Part shown: positions 48,637 through 57,429 of the stretch, piece by piece
Numbering within the stretch: position 1 is the stretch's first letter
Layout: each line of letters opens with the position of its first letter
NCBI GenBank assembly: GCA_022833215.1
Contig: JAIPUZ010000113.1
Location: 1 to 64,000 of the forward strand
Direction: 5' to 3'
Length of the DNA: 64,000 bases
From: Mesorhizobium sp.
Lineage (GTDB): Bacteria > Pseudomonadota > Alphaproteobacteria > Rhizobiales > Rhizobiaceae
The notes under the pieces: model-generated
Database searches by the model: none
Told to the model about the DNA's origin: nothing
What the model saw: the letters and a program-made list of their open reading frames with translations, nothing else
Translations under genes and position numbers: made by a program

Positions 48637-48761
48637 CGTAGCTTGTGCGTGTGCCCCGATGGCGGATTTACTCGGGTAAAAGGTCCGCAGCCTGTCACGT
48701 TGTTCCATTCCTCCCCAGCGGGGGCAGGCCGGTGCCCTGCCGCAGTGATCTGCGGCCGGGT

Positions 48762-48783
48762 GTCGTGATGCCATTCTGGCCTC
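48762..48783 (+). promoter_or_regulatory. Class III (late) promoter of the head gene
   Basis: GTCGTGA-TGC-CATTCT; ATG 48784 exactly 22 bases after the first G. Confidence 0.7.
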
Positions 48784-49935
48784 ATGGGCCTGTTCCTCGA
48801 CATCATCCACCTCTCCGAGCCGCAGACCGAGCGCGCCCTGTCGGAGATCTATAAATCCGTGCATGACCACGACGCCGGGGACACGCCCCACGAGTCGCCG
48901 TTTGTGCGCCGGATCATCGAGCTTTTCCACCAGCGTGGGCTCGCCTACCTCGATACGGTGCAGGCCGAGCTGCAGAAGTGGGCGGCCGGCAAGTATCACA
49001 AGGCCGGCGAGGTGCCGCCGCGTCCGCTTGGCACGATGCAGCGCTGGACGCAGGCCGAGGCCGATCTCGTGCGCATCTACCTGCGCGCGCTGCCGCCGGC
49101 CGACTGGACGCTGCAGGACCACATGATGATGGTCGACTATGTGTTCCAGCGCTACCTGCCCCCCGATGCACTGGTGGCGGAGGCCGAATGGATGGCTACG
49201 CGGTCGACGCTCATGGGGAAGGTGCAGGCCAACCTCGACAAACCGCCCACGATCTCGCAGGCCGATACCATCCTGGTGGCGCTGCCGAACACGGTCGCCG
49301 CGGCCCTGGAGCAGTTTCCGCTCACGCGCACGCAGCAGGCCGTGCTCGATGTGGCGGCTGCGCGGGGCGCTGAGTACGTCACCAACTTCGCGGACGATGC
49401 CCGGCGGCGCCTGCGCGGCATCATCCGCCGGCACGCCGAGGAAAGTATGCTCCGGGTGCGCGGCACGCCGGGCCAGTCCCTCCAGACCCAGCTTGTGGAC
49501 GCCTTCGCGGACTTGAACCGCGACTGGCGGCGGATCGCCGTGACGGAGGCCGGCAACAACGCTTTGGTCGGGTTCATCGCCAGCTTGAAGCCCGGCACGA
49601 AGGTCAAGCGGGTGGAGCAGTACATGAACGCGTGCCCGCACTGCAGGAAGATCGACGGGCGGGTCATGACGGTGGTGGCGCCGGAAAAGCCCGGCAAGAA
49701 TCCTGACACCGAGGTATGGGTCGGCAAGACCAACTACGGGCGTGCGGCTGCCACGCACAAGCGGGTAGGGAACCAGTTGGTGCCGCGCACGAAGGATGAG
49801 CTGTGGTTCATCCCCGCCGGACTGATGCATCCCAACTGCCGGGGGCGCTGGGTGCGCGTCTTGGAGGCGCAGGAGGGGGACGATCCCGAGTTCGCTGGCT
49901 GGCTGCAGGACTTGCTGTCGAAAAAGCCTAGCTGA
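48784..49935 (+). CDS. Mu gpF/SPP1 gp7-like head morphogenesis protein
   Basis: 383 residues. The helical N-terminus leads to ITVTEAGNN-type core (RRIAVTEAGNNALVGFIASLKPGTKVKRVE), then NACPHCRKIDGRVMTVV and GLMHPNCRGRWV. These are the signatures of the minor head proteins that sit inside the portal vertex. Ends 8 bases into the converging AraC-like gene. Confidence 0.88.
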   Translation: MGLFLDIIHLSEPQTERALSEIYKSVHDHDAGDTPHESPFVRRIIELFHQRGLAYLDTVQAELQKWAAGKYHKAGEVPPRPLGTMQRWTQAEADLVRIYLRALPPADWTLQDHMMMVDYVFQRYLPPDALVAEAEWMATRSTLMGKVQANLDKPPTISQADTILVALPNTVAAALEQFPLTRTQQAVLDVAAARGAEYVTNFADDARRRLRGIIRRHAEESMLRVRGTPGQSLQTQLVDAFADLNRDWRRIAVTEAGNNALVGFIASLKPGTKVKRVEQYMNACPHCRKIDGRVMTVVAPEKPGKNPDTEVWVGKTNYGRAAATHKRVGNQLVPRTKDELWFIPAGLMHPNCRGRWVRVLEAQEGDDPEFAGWLQDLLSKKPS

Positions 49936-50320
49936 CCCTCGCCGAGGCCCCCAATATCTCCCACAGGGGGCACTCCGCGCAGATCGGCGTCGCCATCGGC
50001 GGCGGCTCGCTTTGCCTGCGGTAGGTCGCCGGCGTTATCCCCGTCGCGGCCTTGAACGCCGTCGTGAGGCTGCTCTGGCTGCTGAAACCGCACTCGACCG
50101 CGACATGGATGATCGGCATTGCCGTGGTCGCCAGCAGCACCTTTGCCTTCTCGATCCTGACCGCCGTCAAATACCTGGCAGGGGTGATGCCCATCGCCTG
50201 CTTGAAGCGACGGGTGAAATAGCTTCTGCTCATTCCTGCCGCTCGCGCCATGTCGGAGACATCGATGTGGCCAGCGGCATGCGTGGCGGCATAAGTGGCT
50301 GCCGTCAGGAGTCGGTTCAT
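49928..50320 (-). CDS. AraC-family transcription regulator (moron)
   Basis: 130 residues. Two helix-turn-helices: SDMARAAGMSRSYFTRRFKQAMGITPARYLTAVRIEKAKVLL and VAVECGFSSQSSLTTAFKAATGITPATYRRQ, the AraC/XylS signature. No ligand-binding domain. The C-terminus has CAEC. It lies on the opposite strand within the structural genes, next to an AT-rich island, so it is probably expressed in the lysogen. Targets unknown. Confidence 0.85.
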   Translation of the reverse strand: MNRLLTAATYAATHAAGHIDVSDMARAAGMSRSYFTRRFKQAMGITPARYLTAVRIEKAKVLLATTAMPIIHVAVECGFSSQSSLTTAFKAATGITPATYRRQSEPPPMATPICAECPLWEILGASARVS

Positions 50321-50388
50321 TTTTCACTGTGGCTCGCGGCTTGAGCGTGCCGGCTCGGTCTAGTCTGATCGGTCCTCTCCGCGGGTCA

Positions 50389-50673
50389 GGTTATGTCCAA
50401 CCTGAAAAACCTTGACGGTTAAGGTGCAGGTTACGCCCTATACCTATGATTATTAAAATAAAAATGGAACACGTAACCGTCAAACCGGGTTTTCAAAAAA
50501 TGGATATATAGATCCCATGCATGCGCGCGTATGTGTGCACCTGTGCATGTATATATATATATAAATAATTATATGGTTACATAAGTTATATTATATATAA
50601 GGCATTGATTTTCGGGCACTTTTTCGTAACTTTCAGGCGTAACCTGAACGGAACCGCCGAAAGGTCAGGTTAG
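50389..50673. repeat. AT-rich island 2 with GGTTAC repeats and purine-pyrimidine tract
   Basis: Copies of GGTTAC or one-base variants, both orientations, begin at 50389, 50417, 50429, 50473, 50575, 50626, 50639 and 50668. The tract 50515-50570 alternates purine and pyrimidine (CATGCATGCGCGCGT, then TGTATATATATATATA). Same composition as 22434-22843. No gene fits in 50321-50728. Confidence 0.6.
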
Positions 50674-50706
50674 GTTCGGGTTTTCCCCTCGCGGGCGGGT
50701 CACGTT

Positions 50707-50728
50707 GTCGTGACCGCACCATGGTCGG
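50707..50728 (+). promoter_or_regulatory. Class III (late) promoter of the 1515-residue gene
   Basis: GTCGTGA-CCG-CACCAT; ATG 50729 exactly 22 bases after the first G. Confidence 0.7.
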
Positions 50729-53700
50729 ATGCGTCGCCACCCTGCCATCGCTGACCTGCTCAAAGCCGCTGCCCCGCTCGGGCCGGGAGAGAGGTGGATC
50801 ACGGTCCGCCCGCCCGGCCACGAAAAGGGCAGCCCTGTCCTGATCCGGGAGAACCCGGACGGCTCCGCGCACATCATCGGCGGCGCAGGCGGAAAATTGA
50901 CCGGACTGCGCATCACCCCCTCCCGGACTGGCGAAAGCGCCTCACAGGCCGCACAGCGGCGTCAGGAAGCCCGTAAGAAGGCGAGGGCCGACCGGGTAGC
51001 GCAGGACAAGGAATCCGGGCTCCACGAGGGCAAACAGGCCGCGCGCAAATCGCTGCAGGAGCAGAAGAAGGCTGCCGAGCAGGAATTCATCGCTGTCGTG
51101 GCGAAGGCCAAGGGCTGGAACGAGGCTGATCTGCAGTTCGATCCCGGCAAGTTCCCCGACCTGTCGCCGCGTGCCATGAAATCGCTCGAAGCTCGCCACC
51201 ACCGCGAAACCCTGAAGGCGGCGCATGCGGCTGCCCGGGAGGCTGGCGATCAGGCCCGCCTTGATCATGGCGCCCGCGAGGCAGCCGTGGGCGAAATCCC
51301 GCTTGCCTCCGAAGACCCGGACACGTTGTCGGTGGCGGACATCGACCCGGTGAAGCCGGCCGGCTCGGGGCTGGGCTTCTCGGCGGACTACGGCAAACGA
51401 GCGGCCGAGGCCGGCGTCGGCCCGGCCGAGGCTGCTGCCGTGCTCGCGCAGGCCCGGGAGGCCAAGCTCGCGGCGATGACGCCTGAAGAGCGCGAGGCGG
51501 TGCTGGCGCGCGGCAAGGCCAAGGAGCAGCTGGCGCAGGAGCTGGATGCCGTGCGCGACACGCCCCTTTTCGACCCGAAGGGGGCCGAGCGGCAGGCGGA
51601 CATGAAGGCGTCGCTTGAAATTCTGAAAGCCCGGAAGAAGCTGCAACTCCTGCAGCAACAGGCCGCTACCGCCGGGAGGGAGATCGACGAAGCCGACGCG
51701 CTGCCGAAAGCCTACCGCTTGGACGTATCGGACGATGACGCCCAGCTGGAGGCGTCCGTGCGTGCCGATATCGAGAATGACCTGCGCACGGCTGCTGCGC
51801 GGTCGTTCCTGTCCGAAATCGACCAGCACGACCGTGGGGCGCTCGGGCGCCATATCGGCGTCGGCGCGTACAACGCCATGAATTCGCTGTCCCTGACTGT
51901 CGCCGGGCAGGGGCTGATCGACCGCTCCGTGGTCGACGTGCTGGGCGTGGCCGGTGCCGCGCAGGTGCTGGCGCGCCGGCTGCGGTCGTCGCTGTCGCCG
52001 GCAGAGTTCGAGCAGGTCAGCGATGCGCTGGGCAGCTTTCATGCCGACACCTATGCCACGGCTACCGCCGACGCCCTGAAGCAGGCGAAGGATTGGCACG
52101 GGATCGCCGCCGGGATCGAATTGCCGACGGCCATCACCACGGCCGAGGACATGCAGCTCGCACAGGATCTGAACGAGCGGCGTCGTGGTGCTGTTGGCGA
52201 GGCCAAGCGGATCCTCGGGACGGTGCTGGGCGAGACGGAGGCGAACGCCGCCCTGGTGGCTGCCCTGCAGGCGCCTGGCACCGACAAACTCGAAGTGCCC
52301 ATGGGGAAAATGCGCGAGGACGCGGCCGTGAAGCAGGCGGCGGCGCTCGGGCTGCAGGACGGCGACTACGCCTTGGAGCGTGTCGGTGCGGAACTGGTCA
52401 TGACCGTCGCGCCCGAGGGCATGGACCGGCTGGCGAAGCCGGTAGACCGCGAGGATCTGGCGCAGATCAAGCGCAGCCAAGCCATCATTCGTGGTGGCCA
52501 CGACGAGGAAGGCTGGCTGCCGCTCGGGTTCGCTTTCCGGCCCGATCTGGCCATGCCGCCGGTATCGCCCGGCGTCGCCCCGCGTTTGGCGCGGCCGTTC
52601 GACCCTGCCGGCGGTGAGCTGGCGGAAGCCCTGCAGGACTACATCGGCGGCCGAATGGCTGATGGTGACCTGCCGGCTGACATTCTGGCCGACGTCCAGT
52701 CGGCGGAAATGTTCCAGAAAGCCGGCGATAGCGACGCCTACCGCACCGCTCTGGACGCTGTCGCCCCTTTGAAGGGCGCGGACGGGAAGATGCAGACGGC
52801 TGACGCCCTGGCGCCGCTGTTCGACCAGTATGCCGACGCCTTCGTGAAGAAAGCCTACGGCGGCGAGCGCTCGACGCTAAACCGCCAGACGGTGGCGATG
52901 GACAAGGTGTCCGTCGAGGCCATGCACCGGGCGCTGTCGGATCACCCCGAGGGTGTCGTCGCCTACAAGCCGGTGGGCGATCTCACGCCGCAGGACCAGC
53001 GGGCGCTGCGGGAATATTTCGCCAAGAACGTTGCTCGCGAGTCGCCGGAGGAATCGTCCCTGCGTGCGCGGGTGGAGGAACTGGACGCGGCCGAGCCCCA
53101 ACGCACGGCCACCGACATGTTCGGCGAGGTTTCCGAAAACCCCGCCTGGGCGCAGTGGAAGGCCGAACGCGACGAGTCGGCTGCCAAGCACAACGCCGCG
53201 TCGCTCACCTGGGACAAGTACGTCAAGGCCCACCGCGGCACGGCGCGCGCCTACGAATCCATGCAGGATCTGATCCGCTCGAACGTGGCGGACAAGTTCG
53301 CGCATCATCACAACGCGCTGCGGCCGGACGCCCCGCTGAAGGTAGGCCGGGCTTCGATCCGCAACAACCTCACCCACCTCGACACGGTGGACCCGGCGGC
53401 GCGGGCCGCGCGGCAGGCCAAGGAGGCGGCGCTGCGGGACTCTCTGCGCGAGCGCGTCGGAGGCAAATATGCCGGCGGCGCGATCTCGGGCAAGCTGGAT
53501 GCTGCCCGCGAGCAGCAGGCCGCGTTCGAGCAGGCGCAGATGGGCTTCTTCTCGTCGGAGGAAGCCCCGGCGTCTGCCCCGGACACGAAGCTGGCGGCGG
53601 ACCAGCGGCACACCCTCGGCCATGTCGCCGAGCGTCAGCTGGCGCAGATGGCCGGTATGGTCGGGCAGAACTTCAAGCCGGGCGATCCCGTCAAGCTGTG

Positions 53701-55276
53701 GAATCCCTCCATGTCGGGGAAGTACGCCCCGCAGCAGCGCGCGATCAAGATGTGGGAGGCGAACCGGCGGCTGGGCGGCGCGCTCGGCGCGGGCTCGGGC
53801 AAGACCGCCATCATGCTGGGCGGCTTCTCGCACCTGCATGCCAAGGGCAAGGTCAAGCGGGCGATCATGCTGGTGCCCTCGATCGTGCAGGGCCAGTTCG
53901 CCGGCGAGGCGCTGCGCTACCTCGAGCCGGGCAAGTACAAGTGGCATATCCAGCCGGGCGCCAGCCGGGATGAGCGCATCGCCGCCTACAAGGATCCGTC
54001 GCACCACTTCTGTGTCATGACGCACCAGTCCTTCCGGGATGACATGATCCACCTGGGTGCGAAGCATGCCGGGGTCGACGAGGCCGCGATGGCCCAGCAG
54101 CTTGCCGGCATGCAGCCTGGCGAGCGGCAAGCCTGGATCCGCAGTGTCATGGAAAAAGAGGGCATCCGCTTCGACATGACGGCCGTGGACGAGGCCCACG
54201 AAACGGTGAATCGTGCGGGCAAGCAGGACTCCAGTCTGTCCAACCTGACCGAGGCGCTGGGCGACCACACCCCGTATTACGGCTATTTCTCCGGCGACCC
54301 GGTGAAGAATGACGCCTCCGAGATTCACTCGGTCCTGCAGAAGCTGGACCGCAGCCGGTATGGCGACCGGGCCGAGTTCATGCGCAAATACGGCGCGGAC
54401 ACCATGTCGTCGAAGGACGCCCTGCGCCGGGAAATGTCGCGCTACGTGTTCCCGAACAAGATCAGCTCCGGGGTGAACGCCGATCGGCAGCGCGTGCAGG
54501 TCGAGCTTTCCGCCGGCCAGAAGAAGGCCCTGCGCGACCTGGACGGCCATTTCTCGACGGCGCGCCTGGCGAAGATGCGCGGCGAGGTCGCGGTCGATGC
54601 GATGAAGGCGATCTCGCCCGGCTCGTTCGAGGGCGTCCCGGACGACCAGCACAAGGCCGTGGCCGAAAAGCTGCAGAAGTCGCTGGGCATCTTGAAAAAC
54701 TCCGCGACGCGCCGGGTCATCAATTCCCACCCCGACAACGCGAAATACGAGGCTACGGTGAAGGAGGTCATGGCGCGGCCGGATCGGCAAGGCGTCGTGT
54801 TCGCCCATGCCCGTGCCGATGTTGCCGGCCTGAAGGCCAAGCTGGAGGCGGCGGGCAAGCGCGTGGTCACGATTACGGGCTCGGACAGCGCGGCGGAGAA
54901 GGACCGGAAAAAGAAGATGTTCAACCCGGAAAAGGGCGAGGCGCAGGCCGATATCCTGCTGGCCTCGGACGCCGGCGCCGTGGGCATGAACCTGCAGTCG
55001 GGCCGCTACCTGATCCAGCACGATATCCCCGACACAGCCAAGACCCACGGCCAGCGCAATGCCCGGATCGACCGTCTCGGGCAGAAGAACGACGTCGAGC
55101 TTATCGACATGGTCGCCAACCACCGGGAGGAATTCCGCGCTCGGGATCGGCTGGAGAAAAAGTACGGGATCCGCGACCTGATGACGTCGCCGCTGGAAGG
55201 GCTCGATGACAGCGGACTCGCATGGTATCTCCGGCAGCGTCAGGCTGCAGATGCGGGACACTTGTCCGAAAATTGA
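50729..55276 (+). CDS. Giant helicase-like virion-region protein
   Basis: 1515 residues. The N-terminus PGERWITVRPPGHEKGSPVLIRENPDGSAHIIGGAGGKL is a module I recall from large phage polyvalent proteins. About 950 residues of helical, Ala/Glu-rich sequence follow. The C-terminal ~500 are a SNF2-type superfamily II helicase: GGALGAGSGKTAIMLGG (about 1020), IMLVPSIVQGQF, TAVDEAHETVN (DEAH), VVFAHARADVAGL, ILLASDAGAVGMNLQSG and NARIDRLGQKNDVELIDMVA. It may be packed in the capsid and act on DNA at infection, as DarB-like proteins do; this is inference. Confidence 0.82.
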   Translation: MRRHPAIADLLKAAAPLGPGERWITVRPPGHEKGSPVLIRENPDGSAHIIGGAGGKLTGLRITPSRTGESASQAAQRRQEARKKARADRVAQDKESGLHEGKQAARKSLQEQKKAAEQEFIAVVAKAKGWNEADLQFDPGKFPDLSPRAMKSLEARHHRETLKAAHAAAREAGDQARLDHGAREAAVGEIPLASEDPDTLSVADIDPVKPAGSGLGFSADYGKRAAEAGVGPAEAAAVLAQAREAKLAAMTPEEREAVLARGKAKEQLAQELDAVRDTPLFDPKGAERQADMKASLEILKARKKLQLLQQQAATAGREIDEADALPKAYRLDVSDDDAQLEASVRADIENDLRTAAARSFLSEIDQHDRGALGRHIGVGAYNAMNSLSLTVAGQGLIDRSVVDVLGVAGAAQVLARRLRSSLSPAEFEQVSDALGSFHADTYATATADALKQAKDWHGIAAGIELPTAITTAEDMQLAQDLNERRRGAVGEAKRILGTVLGETEANAALVAALQAPGTDKLEVPMGKMREDAAVKQAAALGLQDGDYALERVGAELVMTVAPEGMDRLAKPVDREDLAQIKRSQAIIRGGHDEEGWLPLGFAFRPDLAMPPVSPGVAPRLARPFDPAGGELAEALQDYIGGRMADGDLPADILADVQSAEMFQKAGDSDAYRTALDAVAPLKGADGKMQTADALAPLFDQYADAFVKKAYGGERSTLNRQTVAMDKVSVEAMHRALSDHPEGVVAYKPVGDLTPQDQRALREYFAKNVARESPEESSLRARVEELDAAEPQRTATDMFGEVSENPAWAQWKAERDESAAKHNAASLTWDKYVKAHRGTARAYESMQDLIRSNVADKFAHHHNALRPDAPLKVGRASIRNNLTHLDTVDPAARAARQAKEAALRDSLRERVGGKYAGGAISGKLDAAREQQAAFEQAQMGFFSSEEAPASAPDTKLAADQRHTLGHVAERQLAQMAGMVGQNFKPGDPVKLWNPSMSGKYAPQQRAIKMWEANRRLGGALGAGSGKTAIMLGGFSHLHAKGKVKRAIMLVPSIVQGQFAGEALRYLEPGKYKWHIQPGASRDERIAAYKDPSHHFCVMTHQSFRDDMIHLGAKHAGVDEAAMAQQLAGMQPGERQAWIRSVMEKEGIRFDMTAVDEAHETVNRAGKQDSSLSNLTEALGDHTPYYGYFSGDPVKNDASEIHSVLQKLDRSRYGDRAEFMRKYGADTMSSKDALRREMSRYVFPNKISSGVNADRQRVQVELSAGQKKALRDLDGHFSTARLAKMRGEVAVDAMKAISPGSFEGVPDDQHKAVAEKLQKSLGILKNSATRRVINSHPDNAKYEATVKEVMARPDRQGVVFAHARADVAGLKAKLEAAGKRVVTITGSDSAAEKDRKKKMFNPEKGEAQADILLASDAGAVGMNLQSGRYLIQHDIPDTAKTHGQRNARIDRLGQKNDVELIDMVANHREEFRARDRLEKKYGIRDLMTSPLEGLDDSGLAWYLRQRQAADAGHLSEN

Positions 55277-55283
55277 GTATTAT
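55266..55283 (+). promoter_or_regulatory. Class I-like promoter
   Basis: CCGAAAATTGAG directly followed by TATTAT (55278-55283), 7 bases before the ATG of the secreted protein gene, so its mRNA would be almost leaderless. Confidence 0.5.
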
Positions 55284-55290
55284 CAGTGTC

Positions 55291-55512
55291 ATGAAACGAT
55301 CCCTCGCCATCCTGTGCCTCGCCGTCGCGGCGGCGATCGCACTGCCCGGTTCCGTCGCAGCCGTCGCTGCGGATGCCGGCTCGTGCTACGCCATCGCCGA
55401 TGGCGATGCGCGCATGTACTGCCTCGCGCGTGCTCATGGCGATCCGGGCCGGTGCTACGCCATCCACGATTCCGGTATGCGGTCGCAGTGCTTGGCCGAG
55501 GTGCGGAAATGA
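55291..55512 (+). CDS. Secreted protein with Cys repeat
   Basis: 73 residues. Signal peptide MKRSLAILCLAVAAAIALPG with cleavage near AVA. The mature part holds two copies of CYAIxDxxxRxxCLA (SCYAIADGDARMYCLA and RCYAIHDSGMRSQCLA), probably two disulphide hairpins. Periplasmic; role unknown, perhaps lysis or superinfection related. Confidence 0.65.
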   Translation: MKRSLAILCLAVAAAIALPGSVAAVAADAGSCYAIADGDARMYCLARAHGDPGRCYAIHDSGMRSQCLAEVRK

Positions 55513-55757
55513 AACCCGATGGTGTCCGCTCTCAGCTTGCCGATCTGTCCGCGCTGCAGGCGCGCACCGATGCCGACGAGCGGAAGATTCTCGCGGCGGC
55601 GGAGAAGCGCCACGATGATCTGCAGGCGCAGATGCACGCCACGAAAAAGGACGCCGTTCTGGATGAGGGTGCCGCCTCGCGGTATCTCGCCATGACCGAG
55701 GAACTCGGGCAGGTCAGTATTGTCATCGCCAAGGCACGAGAGGCGCTTGGCGTGTAG
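55509..55757 (+). CDS. Coiled-coil hypothetical protein
   Basis: 82 residues, helical: SQLADLSALQARTDADERKILAAAEKRHDDLQAQMHATKKD. ATGA overlap with the secreted-protein gene. Function unknown. Confidence 0.6.
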   Translation: MKPDGVRSQLADLSALQARTDADERKILAAAEKRHDDLQAQMHATKKDAVLDEGAASRYLAMTEELGQVSIVIAKAREALGV

Positions 55758-55782
55758 GTTTTCCCCTACCTTGGGATGCCTT

Positions 55783-55808
55783 GGGCCGCTTTTTGCGGCC
55801 CCTTTTTG
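55783..55808 (+). terminator. Intrinsic terminator
   Basis: GGGCCGC-TTTTT-GCGGCCC followed by CTTTTTG. Ends the transcript before the capsid operon. Confidence 0.85.
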
Positions 55809-55831
55809 TGGCCCCATGCGCGGCCCGGAGA

Positions 55832-55853
55832 GTCGTGACGTCAACATTGCGTC
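55832..55853 (+). promoter_or_regulatory. Class III (late) promoter of the capsid operon
   Basis: GTCGTGA-CGT-CAACAT; ATG 55854 exactly 22 bases after the first G. Confidence 0.7.
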
Positions 55854-56735
55854 ATGCGATCCGACGATCAACTTCTCGGGCAAGTCCCGGACTTCATCTG
55901 CATCGAGTCCATGCTCAAGGCCACGCCGGCCGAGGAAGCAGGGGAGCGCTTCGTCTATATGGAAGCGTCCAAGGAGGATCGCGACCAGCAGAACGAGATC
56001 GTCCTGCAGAAGGCCCTCGGGGACAGCGCCGAGCACTTCCTGAAATTCGGAAATCTGGACATCGACCACAAGTCGATGCCCTCGGTCGCTCGCCGCTATG
56101 GCATCGACCAGCCCGAGTTGTGGGAGGTCGGCGTGCCCGTCGACGTCAGGTTCCGCGACGGGGCCACGTTCGTAAAGGCCAAGCTGTTCTCGGGCGACAC
56201 CCCGCTGGCCGGGCGCGCCAATATGGTGTGGGACAGCATGACCAAGCTGAACCCGGCAAAGCGCTGGTATCCCAGCGTCGGCGGGGCGGTCATGGCGAAG
56301 TCCATCCAGCTCGACAAGAAGACCGGCGACCGGGTTGCCGTCGTCTCTAAGGTCCGCTGGACCAATCTCGCGATCAGCCAGCACCCGGTGAACCAGCATG
56401 TGGGCGGACTGTCGACCGTGCCTTTCGGCGCGCTGGCGAAGTCCTGGACCGCTGACGGCTTGGTGATCTCGAAATCTCTGGAGGCGGGCTACGGCTCCGA
56501 CGTCGCCCAGCTATCCGGCGGCTCCGCGCTGCGCGTCCAGTCCTTGGACGGCGCGCCCGCCACCTATCACGAATTCCGCGATGCCATCTCGCGTCAGGTG
56601 CTCGAAGGCCGGACCGGCCAGAGCAAGGACGCGCTGATCAAGCATTGCGGCGAAGTATTCGGCCTTTCGTCCGACGCGGCGACCGAATGGGTATCGCGCT
56701 TCCTGCGCGATCTGAAAAATGGACTCAGGAGTTAA
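55854..56735 (+). CDS. Prohead protease-like protein
   Basis: 293 residues. FVYMEASKEDRDQQNEIVLQKAL, FLKFGNLDIDHKS (candidate catalytic His), ELWEVGVPVDVRFRDGATFVKAKLFSGDT and RWYPSVGGAV (candidate Ser) follow phage capsid proteases. Residues about 205-230 carry KSLEAGYGSD and GGSALRVQSLD, a near copy of the major capsid N-terminus, which may be a cleavage or docking site. It lies directly before scaffold and capsid genes. Confidence 0.7.
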   Translation: MRSDDQLLGQVPDFICIESMLKATPAEEAGERFVYMEASKEDRDQQNEIVLQKALGDSAEHFLKFGNLDIDHKSMPSVARRYGIDQPELWEVGVPVDVRFRDGATFVKAKLFSGDTPLAGRANMVWDSMTKLNPAKRWYPSVGGAVMAKSIQLDKKTGDRVAVVSKVRWTNLAISQHPVNQHVGGLSTVPFGALAKSWTADGLVISKSLEAGYGSDVAQLSGGSALRVQSLDGAPATYHEFRDAISRQVLEGRTGQSKDALIKHCGEVFGLSSDAATEWVSRFLRDLKNGLRS

Positions 56736-56737
56736 TT

Positions 56738-57370
56738 ATGGACTTCAAGGAGCTTCTGGCGGCCGCGAACGAGGCGGCCGACGAGCTGAAAAAGTCGCAG
56801 GTCGACGATGGCGATCAGGACGAGAAAATCCACGCTGCCGCTGGCGAAGATGACAACGACGCGGGCGATGCCGATGCCGGCGCTGACGAAGGTCAGGACG
56901 GCGAGGAAACCCTCGGCAAGTCGTTCAAGTTCACGCTGGAGGACGGCACCGAAATCGAGGCGCAGGACGGCACCGAACTGGTGAAGTCGCTCTTCACCCG
57001 TGTCGAAGAATCCGAGGGCGCGATCCAGCAGGCGCTGGGCGCCACGTTCGACCTGGTGAAATCGCAGGGCGCGGTGATCAAGTCGCAGGGCGAAATGATC
57101 AAGAACCTGCAGGCGCAGATCGGCAAGGTTTCGACCGCTGGTCGTGGCCGCAAAGCCATCCTGTCCGTGAACGAGCGTCAGGATCCGACCGCGCTGCGCA
57201 AGTCGCAGGCCGATGAACCCAAGGGCCTCAAGGCCGAGGAATTCATGGCGAAGGCCCTCGACCTGCAGGCCAGCGGCAAGCTCACCGGCCTCGACGTGGC
57301 GCGCATCGAAGCCTCGCTCAACGAAGGTGTTCCCGTCGCCGACGACCTCGTTCGTCGCGTGATGGCCTGA
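56738..57370 (+). CDS. Scaffold-like capsid assembly protein
   Basis: 210 residues. Acidic N-terminus (DDGDQDEKIHAAAGEDDNDAG), then a helical/coiled-coil middle (FDLVKSQGAVIKSQGEMIKNLQAQIGKV) and a C-terminal helix. Position between protease and major capsid and this composition are typical of scaffolds. CAGGAG precedes the ATG. Confidence 0.65.
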   Translation: MDFKELLAAANEAADELKKSQVDDGDQDEKIHAAAGEDDNDAGDADAGADEGQDGEETLGKSFKFTLEDGTEIEAQDGTELVKSLFTRVEESEGAIQQALGATFDLVKSQGAVIKSQGEMIKNLQAQIGKVSTAGRGRKAILSVNERQDPTALRKSQADEPKGLKAEEFMAKALDLQASGKLTGLDVARIEASLNEGVPVADDLVRRVMA

Positions 57371-57429
57371 TCGGCCAAGCCGCACCCTAGCGCATCCATA
57401 AAACGTCCGCATACCTCTCAGGAGAAAAC

